The translations under genes were made by a program, and so were the position numbers. The notes under the pieces were generated by a model that worked only from the letters and a program-made list of their open reading frames with translations, was not told where the DNA came from and ran no database searches. 64,000 bases of DNA from Volvox africanus (taxonomy: Eukaryota; Chlorophyta; Chlorophyceae; Chlamydomonadales; Volvocaceae): NCBI GenBank assembly GCA_030268105.1, contig BSDZ01000004.1:310001-374000 (forward strand), in the 5' to 3' direction. Within the stretch, counting starts at the first letter, position 1; every line of letters begins with the position of its first letter. Of this stretch, positions 9,967 to 21,900 are shown one piece after another.

Positions 9967-12900
9967 CTAGATGGCTGCTCGATTGGGTCTCGGTGCGCGG
10001 GCCCTGGGCTGTGCCCTGGGCTGCCTCAGCTTCATCAACAATTGCTCCCCGGTCTTGCAGCCCATCAGGTCCATAAGGTTGTGGAGCAGAATGGACATGA
10101 CCTGAAGATTCAAAAAGTAGGCGGTGGGAAAGGAAGAGGGGTAGTGATAGGGAGTCGGCGGGGAGCAGTCAGGTGCAGGCTGCCACTGGGTGTCTAGGCG
10201 GGGTGAGCTCGGAATGCTGGGACCACACTTTGCCCAACAAAACGCCGGCTACAACGATTATGACATAGGGCTGCACATTGATGGAAGGTACACACATATG
10301 CATAGTGTTGTGGGCGTATTCGCGGGGGGGAAGGGGGGCTGGAAGCCAGAGGCTCTGAAGGGCCTGGGTTCCGCTACATTTGGTGGATGCTGTAGCTCAG
10401 TTTAAGACATACCCTAAGTGCCAGCCCCAACACATCTCGTTTTGAACCGCTGTGGTCCTCTGTGGTATCCCGGGTAGGTAATCTTGTAAGTGACGGTCCG
10501 CCCGTACCCCCCATACACACACGACACGAACTTTGCGTGTTCGCTGCAAGTTTCTGCTTGATGACCTTAACCCACCCAACCCATTACAATGACTGAACCC
10601 CTCGGCTGCCCTCATCCACCCGTAATCGGACCACGCAGAAATGCGCTCATTCCGCATATTGTGGATTTCAGATTTCCCATGGCTCAGCTCGTTCGGGCCG
10701 GGCATCTGCCATCGCTATCTGCCCTTCTCTCCATCTTCACAACAGACCCCCCCCTCATCACCTGCTTTAGTTTCTCCACTAGCGGCCGACTCCTGGGGGT
10801 GTGCAGCTGCGCACTGTGCCGAGGAGGCAGCATTATCGCAGGGTCTCGGCGGGCAGCAGCGTAGTAGGCGGCTGCAGCAGCTTCCCCCATAAAGCCCAGC
10901 TGTGTAAGCCCAGGGCGGGGAAGATGAAGAACGTTATTTTAGGGAAGAGAAAAAACGAAGTCTGTCGACTTCGTTTTTCTCATGTAAGGGGGAAAGCGGA
11001 AAGGGTTTTAGGACTGGGCGCCAAGTCTTGGCGACCAATAGAGTTTGTGGTTGTTGGCCACCTGCAATCCTAGGTTACGTAGTGGCCCGGCCTTTAACCC
11101 CCACCTGGGTCTGAAGAATGGGTCAACGCCCCCTCGCCGCCCAAGTGAGAACCAGGTAGAGCCCTTTGGGCCACTGGGTCCTCAACCCGAACCAGACTCA
11201 CCTCATCTACCCGGTCGTCCGGGACACGAGCGGATCTAGTCTCCGATACCGAATATCCACAAAACCGTGCAACTTGGATCCCTTTCCGTGCAAGTCTTCC
11301 CCCCTGGGCTAGACGCCTTTGCTGCTTCTGGCCGTGTTCTTAGGTTAGGTGTTCGTGGCTCGTGCGTGTGCTCGCCACAAGGAACACTTAAGATATACCT
11401 TCACGCGCATCCGTACACGCTCTGACATCATCTGACTGCTTCGTGCACCGTCTCCATGCCGTCAACAAACCATCACGTCACGACGTTCGGAATAATCTGC
11501 TTGGACGCAACCCGGGATGTCACAACCCTTGGGATCCATTTCTTACCGAAAAGATATTCTCTTTTCCCGAGGTACACATCCGATTGCACACCCAGGTCAC
11601 CCAGGTACACCCAGGTACACCCAGGTCACCCACCTTGGCCAGCTCCCTGGGGGGAGGCGGACTGATCAGCTCCGCGGATCGTCCGAGAGCCTCTAGGAAC
11701 GCCGCGTACGATAAACCGCAGCTGCGTGCCACGTTGACAATATCGCCTTTGGCAGCAGCCAACTCCTCGGCATACCTGAGAATGGAAGGGATCTGATTTG
11801 AAACCAGGATCAGATTACAGCGCATGTCGCTAGCCAAACTAATCGTGGCAAACTGCAGAACGAACGTCACTCTGCACAACGCCCTAGGCCTTACCCTACC
11901 ACATTAAAGTTCTTATCTCGTCACCTACGCAGATCGTGGCAGGTGCCGCCGGCCGCCTCCCTCCTTCCTTACATGTTCGCCCTCCCTTCCTCCATGCCTC
12001 TTCCATACCGACCCACACCTTGGCATCCCTTTTTCCAATCCCTACAACATCGGTTGTTGCAGCGCGTTTACATATAACCTTCCCAGATTGCGATGTCAAC
12101 GATTGTTCATGAATCCCTTCGGGTGGTGTACATGGTTTTCGTCCCTTGCTCAGCTCGTCACACTCCCATCTCACAACTGCCCTCCGAGCAGTCCCCCTTG
12201 CCACGTCCCACCTCGCCCTGGACGCCATGAAGGCCAGACGGGCTTCCCGCACAGTGAAATGTGCACTGAGCAGTCGTCCCTCTCCAACCAGCTCCAACCA
12301 GCTTGACAGCTCCAGGCGCCGCCGCTCGGTGCCACCTTGGCCGGCTCCGGGCACAATGGCTGCGCCAGAGCGGGATGTAGCAGATCCAGGGGTGGGCCCC
12401 AGGTCACGATAGTGCACGTATAAGGCCTGAAATATGAAAGGTCCACGGGTTGGCGTCGGGAGTACATGTACTATCTGCAGCAGTGCGTCGGTCCGTAAGA
12501 GCTCTAAAGCTTGGACCATTAGGGACGCGAGCTATCGCAAAATGTGGGGAGGCGAGGGGAGGTTGGAAGCTGATGTGGTGGCTCCATGCGGGTCAAGAGG
12601 GTCAAGAGGGTTTCCCAGTGAGCCAGCATTGTGACTAAGTGGCAGGAGGGTAGGTGGGCAGGCCGTGCTCCCCAACTGGGAGGACGCCGGCCCCACCTCA
12701 ACGGCTTTCAAAGGAGGCCCATTGTTCCTCGCACCCCTGTTGTGAAGCTGTGCAAGTTGTGAAGCCGGTTAATCAAGGGGTTCCTGGTGGCGAGTAGGCA
12801 GATGCGGCGCCTCCTCAATAACTAAATAAAGCCTGTGCACCCCCGAGATCCCCATCTCCTCCATGCAAAACAGAAATGCCCCCATCCCTTCCATCAGGAA

Positions 12901-15900
12901 CACAGCTCGGCCGTCTGCCCTGTCTCAGCACTCAACAGCTTTCTTGAAGCAAGGGCTCCAGGCCTCCCATCCTCAGACAAGGCCCCCGACCCTAGCCATC
13001 CCGACCTTGAGTAGGGGCCCCTGCTGTTGGAACCACTGGAGTACATCCGGCTGACACAGCCGGGCCGCACGGAAGTTGTGGGGTTCCACCTGGATCCCGA
13101 GGAAAGCGGCGGCAAAAGAGCGGCGAAGAGCGGCGGTCAAAGAGCACAACAGGGAGTAGGAGGTATGGAGGGCAGAGAAAGACAGAAATGCGAATAAATC
13201 ACACGCGCAGAGCAAAACCTGCACCGCGCTGAAGGGCATGCTAAACAGGGCATGCTGATTAACCTTAGGAACCATTAATAGATGTAGTGATGTAAGGCAA
13301 TAACAACGGAGCATCGCAGGCAGAGGTCCGGAGATACGTGTATAAATAAAAAATAGGCGGCATGTTATCCATGACGTTATCGACATCGACAGCAGCCACG
13401 ACAGCGTGCACCATTGTCACCCTGTCGTGACAGACACGCCAGATAGAATGCACTGACCCCGCACGGAGCAATCCACTGACATTAAACCCTGCGAAACCTT
13501 TTTCTTGATGCCGGGCAACTCTGTGTACGCCTTTGGATCTCACACCCTCGAGTATTTGCACATGCATGCACTCCACGAATGCGAATATCCTCCCGATCAT
13601 GTTCCCCGCCATAGAAGGCCCTCCCCTACTCCAGGGACCGTTCTCACTATGATCCCTACTGTCAAGACCCGAGTCCCCTCCCCCGACAAACTGTTTAGTT
13701 ACCGAACAGTTGAAGGTCGCCTATATGTAAAGTATCCGCCTATGCGCGTCCGTAGGGCGGGGAAAATCCCCCCAAGCCCCAATCGAGACCCTATCCTGGA
13801 TACTCACCAGCGCACCCGGCGCCACATTGGGAAGGAAACACTCGTACAGCAATCGCCGTACGGCAGACACTAGGTCCGGTGCCAGGCCTTCATTATCGCC
13901 ATCTCCATCGTTGCCGGGTCCAACCTCATCTTCGGCTCCGCCGCCATCGCCGCCTCGCTCGCCGGCCGACATCTCCCGCCCGGGCCTTTCCAACGGATCG
14001 GCCACCTTTCCCCCTTTCCGCCTCTTGTCCTCGTCCTCGTCCAAGGCACGTTCCGGCAGCTTCCACCTGACACTGGGTTGCCGGCTCGTAATCCGATTGC
14101 CCCGTGCAGTATCCCCCTCTCCGCCAGGGAGGGGCCCACCGGATGCAACCGACACTGCAGCCGCTGCCCTCGGCGACTTCGCGCCAGCGCTTCTTACCCC
14201 AGCCGCGGCCGTTGAGGTCTTGAGCGCAGGCGGGGGAAGCTGTGGCGGCGTTGATGGGGACGGGGCCGGAGACATGGGCCCTGCTGCGACGCCACCATCA
14301 CCGCCGCCGCCAGGAGCGGTGTCCTTCACCACGTTGCCACCGCCAGAGACGGTGTTCGCACCTGTATTTGCTGCGGGGCCGGCAGCCGCCGCAGTCGCCG
14401 CAGCACCAGCCCTCGTTCCCGCCCGCCCTCGGCTAACCGTGCCCGTCCCGCTTCGGCTAAGCTGCCTCCTAGGTGGACTAATGCTGCTGTTGCGGCTCAT
14501 AACCGGGGAGGGCCCGCGGCCACCACCACCACGATCAGCGGCCCTGGGACCCACTGGACTGGGCGGCTCCGTGGTCTGGAGGAACTTGGCAGCGGCTGCT
14601 CTTAGTAGCAGCTCGATCCACTGGAGCCGGTTCAAAGCCGCCTGGTTACCGGACTGGGGATTAGCAGCCGTATGGAGGAAGGGCCGGCAAGGTGGAAAAT
14701 GCTGCGGCCCGTAGCGCGGTGCAGCGTGTGATCCCCCAGGTTCCTTGCCCCCAATTAGAATGTAAAAGGGCAGACTTGGTGCGATCGCAAAGGCAGGGCA
14801 GGCATGCTATTCCTTTACCGGACGAAAGGGGGGTTGCATAAGAAAGGTTTACCATTTGGTTGTTACGCACACGCGAGCTGTCGCACCTTGGTTCCCTCCT
14901 TGTGAGTGCTACCGGCAGCAGATCGGCCTCCACCACTGTTGCCAGCGCCCATGGTCGCTGCAGCGGTCGACCCGCCTATTGCTGCCGCAGCAGTGAACAT
15001 GCGACCCAGCTCCGCGGCGCTCAGAGCCCGGCCGCCGGGAACCACCTCTGGACCTTCCTTGCCGCCACCCGCCACGGTTCCCTCCCCCTCCTCGGCCCCT
15101 TCCGCCGCCCGAAGATCTGGTCCCTGGTCGGCCCTCTCGCGCTGCAGCACGGAGTCAGCGGTGAGGCCGGTCTGCTCCGTCAGGACAGCCCAGGCCGCGG
15201 GCTGCAGCACGAAAGGATCGGCTGCATCCGGGGCATACAGCGCTGCATAATAATGGAAGATGAGCAGGAGCCACCAGTACTGCTCCCGCATGAAGGCGCG
15301 GAGCTCCTCCACCTGGGCGGGCCCACCTGAGGACGTAAGCGAGAAGCGGTAAGCGGGACGGGGCAAGGGCAACATGGGTGATGACAAGAGACAGGCGACC
15401 GTAACCGAGTAGAGAAAAGCGTAATGTAAAAGGTAAGGAAAAAGGTCAGAACGATTCCTTATGTCCTTGCCACCTCATCCAACCGTCTGTGCTTTCGTCC
15501 AACCTCATCGTCCCCTCACTCCCGGCAGCCCTCCTCCCCTGGTACTCACCCGGGCAGTTCCGCGTCACCAAATGCTTCAGCCGGGGCCGAACGATGCTGC
15601 GAGACCAGTCCAAATCAAATATGTCCAGCTCCATACCTGTGCGATATCCGGTACGGCAAGGGATCAGGATGGAAGGGGCGCTTTTTGCCTGCACGCGGTG
15701 GTTGCAAACGTCCGTTGCTGGGTGGTAAAGGGCGGAGCAGCAGGGGACTGCTTCACGCCCCACACACAGCAGCACCAGCAGCAGCTGCTGCTGCCCGGTA
15801 GTTCTCAACACGACGGCAAGGGTGAACGCCTCTCTTAGGACGGATCTTAACAAATAACCAATCGTTCTCGCAACTTGTGTGTGCATTCTAAACCTTCGCG

Positions 15901-18900
15901 GTTCCATCCATAAACACATAACTCTATCACCTCCCCACACACACAGACACAAACGATCTCCCCCGACAGCACACCTGGCCGATCGACGCTCTCCCGCCCC
16001 TCCCCTTCCTCGTCCACCTCAAGCTCCCAGTCCCTTGGTGACTGGGGTTGCGAGTGAGATGGAAGGCTGCTGCGACCCGAGGGGGACCGGGACGGGGCCC
16101 TGCTATCGTCCTCACCGGCACCCGGGAATACCACCCCGGGCGGCAAGGCGGGCAGCGACACGAGCGACTGAGGACCGAAGCGAGTGAGGGAGCGGGACAA
16201 GGCGCGAGCGCGGGGACTGCGGGACTTGTCCTCCATGAAGTCGCTCTCGGAGATGTTGCAGCCGGGGCGCTGCAGGCCGGCGTGATGGGTGCAGGTTGCG
16301 GTGAGGACAGTGGCGCATTACGGCAATCCAGAAAGGTGTGCCGATATGAATGTGGCAAGGTGAGGCTAGGGAAGTCCAGGCACAGGAGATCAAAAGCTTG
16401 CCGTAAAGGGGTGGATGTCGGATATGTCCTCACGGCCCAGTCAGAGGGCGACTATTTCACCGGCACTGTTGGCACAGCAGTCACAGTGTTAAGCTACGAA
16501 CAGGACAGAGTCACGGCGAACTTCATCGCCCTGATCATGAGCGCTCGTGCAGGGACGGCGTTGGTGCGCCTACTAGCTTGGGAGCTCAGGGGGGCCAGGA
16601 GCTAGCGATAAGGCTCGTGTCCAATGAGGTCAATCCCGGACAACGCAGTACACTAGCCACACACACATCCCGTGTCGCCCGTCCCTGTCTTCCCCTGCAG
16701 CCCGCTCACCGGTCGCACCGTCACCCGGGCAATGACGGAGGTGAAGTCCCTGGGGTCGCGCAGTGTGCTGCTGTCGGGTCGCGGAGGGGCAGGAGGCTCA
16801 GGTAGGTCGGGTAGGTCGGGCTCCAAGGGCACCTCACCCGCCTTCGCGAGCAGATCGTGAGCGGCGGCCTCCTCCCGCTGATAGCTACCGGCAGTGGCGT
16901 CGGGTGCCTGAGGCGGAGCGAGGACATCAAGACGTGAGAGAGCGAGAGGGAGGCATAGGAGGCACTGGCGCGGGTTAAGGAGGTAAGGCTATGCACGGCG
17001 AATGACGCGTAGGGAGAATCATAGGGAGGGGAGATATGCAAAGATGGGGCCAGAAACGGCAGGCCGGGTGCAAGAGTCGTAAAGTCTTGTGCCTGGTCAA
17101 GCTTGAGGCAGAGGATGTGACCTCGATTGGTATTGGAGAGCAGCACGATGGGTGGCCGCCAGCCATCTGAGCGCCGGGTCCAAGCGCTCAGCACGCACAA
17201 CAGCCATCACAGCCAGGTAAGCTGAGAGGCAGAGGTCAAGCCTGCAGTGGCGCAATCTCTGGACTCACCGAGCTCTGCGGCAGACCCGCGGGTCGCAACT
17301 CATCTACTCGGTCCTTGCGACGGCGGTATATGTGCACAGGCTCCCCCGTCTCCAAGCGGTAGCTTCGGAGGTAGAGGCGGGCAAGCGCGATGCGAAGGAG
17401 GGCGGGATCAAGAGAGGGTAGAAAGACGAAACGGGGAGGAAAATAGGAGGAAGTAGGCCCCGCCATAATACCATATCCGACAACAGGTAGGGCCTTTTTG
17501 CAACGCCGTCATTGCGCTTACGTGGGATACAGCCCGTCTGAGATCTTGGATCCAGGTACGGCCGGCCATATGGCTACCCGCGGCGCCTGGAAGTCCTTAA
17601 GCTGCTGCTGTCCTGCGGGGGTTTTACAACCGAACCGCCCCGGGTCGCCATTGCCCTTCTTGCGGGCGCCACATTCCTCGTTCTCAAAACCCCCGTCCAT
17701 TCCAAACGCGGAGGAAGCGTGTGCAGAGGCAGCGGAAGGAGCGGCGGAGGCAGAGGCAGCGGAGGTGGCGACGGATAGGACTGAGGCGGCTGAGAAGGAG
17801 GGGGCGGACGAAAGCAGGGAGCGACTCCGCCCGGTGCCCACGTCTGGATTCGGAGGGGGGGACCGTAAATGAAGCGGCATAAATGCGATGAACTGAAGTT
17901 CGATGGTGCCGCGAAGGAATGCACGTAATATGCACAGTACTCACTTCCCCCCTCCACACAGGCATGATACGCTGTTTCCGACCACAACCCACCCCTCTTG
18001 CTTCGCTCCGCGTTTCTCAGAATGACGGACTGACGCAGTGCATTTCCTCCGGCTGAACTGAAGCCAGCTGTGCGGGAGCGGCTACGGGCTGGAAGGGCGG
18101 AGGACGGCATCGACATGAGGCTGAAGCTAATCTCTCGAGCCAGCCGGTCGGCCTGACGGCGAGGTGTGGGGGGTGCCGAGGGGAGAACGGGGAGAAGGCG
18201 TAGATCACATAAGGAACGAAGACCTTTAGAGTACAGGAACAGTGGTCTAAGTAGGCGACGCGGGAGCAGGGAACACACTTCCTCCGTGTGCTCATGAGAC
18301 CAGGAACAAGACCATTCTCTCGGGTATACAGGCGCGGTTGATCAGGGTGAGTGATATGGGGCGGAGGATGCATTGCAGTGACCGCTCTGGTCCGCTGCGT
18401 GGTGTCGATAGGTTCCCGTAATAAAACAGCAGCGCCAATGCCGTGATGTACGTAAGACTCCAAATAGAGTTTTGGCAACAAACAAACCTTTTTTGCACCT
18501 GAACTCTACAGACGGCGTTCGAGACTACCCTGTTAGAACTAGTGTCTGAGTTCCACCTGTATCTCTTTGAGTTGCCCGGCATGCCGTCTCCCCCTCTCCT
18601 CAGCTCTGCTCCCCGCCCCACCTCGCGCCCCCACCTTAGATGTGTCCATTGAGCCCACCAAACTCGCCACCTGCTGCACCATGGAGGGGGCCGGAGCAGG
18701 GACGCACACCCCGTCTCCACAACCAGCACCAGCATTGCTTCCACCTCCACCGCCACTATTTCCATCTCCTTCACGTCGGCCACCAGTGCCACCTCCAAGC
18801 GACACACTGCTCGCTCCTCCAGAGCTCACCGGCCCTAAAGATTGGGGCTGCGACGTCTGTTGGGAACGAATACGGCCTGGTTTGGCAGCGCCATTGCGAG

Positions 18901-21900
18901 GCGGAAGTGCTGAGGCACTGCCTTCCACACCAGCAGCAGCCAACATGGTCCCGCGCGTGGTTGGGGCGGTGGCGGGCCGGGTATTGGCCCCCGGGCGACG
19001 CAGCCCCGTGGCAGACGAGGCGTCGGAAAGGGGAGCAGTTCCCGAGGTAGATACGGCCCCCATAGTAGCGCCGGCTTCGCTGGCGGTGATGGCGGCAGTG
19101 CCAGAGCGAGCAGCGAATTTTGGCGTCATGGTGGTGGCTGGAGCCTTTTCAGAGGTACCACCAGCGCTGTCACCGTTGCTACTCATTCGGCAGCCTCGTG
19201 GCGTTGTTGTGGATCTGAAGTTCCGGACTACCGTCACCGTGGTGTGCGGTCCACATGCCTCAAACTCAACACGCAAGGTAACCGTCCCGTCCACGAGTTC
19301 TGACGCGTGTGGCGGCTCCGCCATCGTCACCGCTGACGTGACCACTTCGGCTTCCGAAGTGGCGGCACCTTCTGGTGGCCCGCCAGCGCCGTCAGCCCCA
19401 GACTCACCCACGGGTCGTAACCGCCTCACGGCAGGCGACCAGCGTGTGGCCGACGGCGGGGCTGGCAGGTGCGTGATGGTGGTGGTTGCTGACGTAACGC
19501 TGGCGGCAGCTCCCCCGCTTGCCCCTCCCGCTAGCGAGCGGCCACCCGCTGCACTGGCAGCAAGGCCTCCAGAAACGCTTCCCGCCGGCCCTGTTCCAAG
19601 CCCCGGTTGTTGTTGTTGTTGCTGTTGTTGTGATGAGTAGAAGTGGTGGGTTTGATGGTGGTGCTGCTGCCAGGGCAGCGCAATCCCGGACCCGGGCCCC
19701 GGTTGCGTCCGCGTATTACTCCCCGGGGTCCCTGCCCCCGATTCGAGACGCTCGCCGTTGACTGCATCCCTCAATCCAAACAGCGGTACCGCTACACCGT
19801 CATGTCGGTCCACCAGCAGGGGGGCCCACATGGTGGTCAGAGGCCGGCTCAGGTGTCGCTGAAGGGGAGACGGGAACGAGGGAATGATGGATTGAGGGAG
19901 AGGGAGGCAGGAAGCGGCTTGACGAGATGTGTTGTGATCATTTTATACATTCTGTCCACCGGACGTCCTTTCAAGTCCCAATGCCATACCTACCACAAGC
20001 GCCATCTCATTTTCCATCTCAGTGCCCCACGGCCCAGCCTCTCGACGCCTCAGTGCCCAACGGCGCTTTCCCATCCCGTTTTTCTTCACTTTTTTCTTTT
20101 CCACACCTACCCCTAACGTAGCCAGACGGGGAAATGCGGGATCGCCTGACCCCAACGCATCGCCCTGCTGCTGCTGCTGCTGACTGCAGACGTCATCATC
20201 GTCGCCACCATCTCCAAGTCCGTCGTCACCGCCACCAGCGATCCCTGACCCAGCCACACTGCCCGCCCAGAAACGGTCCACGTCGTTGTCTTCACCGCTG
20301 GCACTGCGGTCCACGGCAGCCAGGTGTAATGAGCGGGGTGGCGGATTTAAGCGGACTATCTGCCGCACACAGAACACCTAAAGCCCGGGATGATAGCGAT
20401 GATACTCTATTGCGGTGTGCACAGCTTCTCCTGTTCTCCTGCGGTGTCCACGCATCTCATGTAGCAAAGTATACCTGTCTATCACTATGCATATAGGATA
20501 TAGTTTACTGCTGAAACAAATTCCTGGGGTTTGCCCAGACAGAGTCTTGCATATGCCAAAACACAGGGCTCCCTCCCCTCCCTATCCTTTCAATCCCGTC
20601 GATCCTCCGTTCCAGTGCGCTCCCAAATCCGGCCACCGCCATCTCCAACCTACCTCCTACCCATCCCCTTGCTACTGGCCCTCGAGCCACCAGGCCCTAT
20701 GGACGAATACAGCGACGAGGAGCCGCCACCGGTGCGTGCGCTCGCCTGCGCACAGGGGTGGAAGTATTGGGATGGACAATAACATCGGTGCGTAATATCC
20801 TCACGTAGCACGGACAGCACATCATAAACAAACGAACGAGCCCTGGGGATCTCTCCTCCCTTACATAAAGGCAGGCAAGGGCCCCAGGGCATCGATGTGC
20901 AAATGTGTAGCAGCATAGGGGGTATCCCAGCGCAGTCCGCATGTGCTAGGCCCACGCTCCTTCTCAAGTGGTTCAAGGTGCGGCTGCATGATTACATGTT
21001 CGCCTACTAAAAAAGCCCTGGTAGCTAACCTGGCTGCGGCTGTCATCACCACCGCCCCCACCGCCCCATGTAGGCGCGTGCAGGGGCCGCGAAAGCACCT
21101 CCTGAAGATAGGATGTATACGAAACGTAACGCACCACCTCATCACGCAAGTGGTATGGCACAAAGGGACTTGCGCTGCTGATGGACCACATGGCGGTGGC
21201 GACCCCGCCGCCGCCGCCGCTGCCGTCATCATTGTCGCTACCCCCGTCATCACCGCTGCTGTCACTGCGGCCACCGTTGTCTCGTCCACGGGTGCCGCTA
21301 CCGCTCAGACCACCTTGTCGGCTGGGCGGTGACGGTAACGGCATATCGGCCCGCAGCTCTCCAGATAGCAGTGCTGCAGCCGCCTGCTGCCGCGACATTC
21401 CTGAGATCGGAGGAGGCCTGCACGGAACCGGGATGTGCGGGGTGCGCGCCGCTCCGGTCTGCGGGGATAGCCCCCACTGGGATACTCCTGGCTCCACCCG
21501 CGCGCTGCTTCCGATATCCCCGGCAACCGTCCACAATCCAATCCATCTGCCTCATCGATAATCGCTTCAATACCACTAACATGTCGGGGGTAATTCACAG
21601 GTAACCTAATCCGCTTGCACCCGCCCCATCCCTGGCGAACTATCTCCCTCCCAAGTTCAAAACCCCTCCACTATATATGTCCTTCGCCCCCCCATACGTT
21701 CAGATCCTCCCTCACCTCGCCGCAGTTTCCGCTGCCAGTTCCGCGACTGCCCCCCTGGTTCGCACCAGCAGCTCCAATCGATAGAAGGCGTCGCGGTTGC
21801 CCGGATGGCGGGAGAGGTTGTGTAGCGCGCCGCTGGTGCTGTATATGATCTCCTCCACAGCGCCCAGCGATTCCAGCTGCAGGTGCACGCGAGGCCCAAC

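Larger units (their letters stand above)
9967..16269 (-). other. C-terminal helical module of the ARM/IQ protein
   Basis: Ten exons: 15975-16269, 15550-15636, 14887-15326, 13808-14653, 13006-13089, 12212-12426, 11634-11775, 10762-10899 and 9967-10101, preceded by 16710-16907. Phases agree at every junction. Landmarks in order: GCNISESDFMEDKSRSP, MELDIFDLDWSRSIVRPRLK, REQYWWLLLIFHYYAAL with DPFVLQPAAW, LNRLQWIELLLRAAAAKFLQ, VRRLLYECFLPNVAP, VEPHNFRAARLCQPDVLQWF, ALYVHYRDLG, LLSAHFTVREARLAFMASRA, GLSYAAFLEALGRSAELISP, RSRPLVEKLKQ and VMSILLHNLMDLMG. The series of paired helices, with an acidic or aromatic start and FLEAL-type endings, resembles EF-hand-like bundles without obvious calcium loops. 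Function is probably protein docking on the axoneme (inference). Confidence 0.7.

Noticed and set aside
13827..14714. 295-codon plus-strand ORF
   Set aside because: It mirrors the minus-strand exon 13808-14653, whose splice sites, phase and helical content are convincing; the plus frame is a GC-driven shadow.
18567..19640. 357-codon plus-strand ORF
   Set aside because: Shadow of the minus-strand exon 18635-19858; Pro/Ala-rich with no motif.
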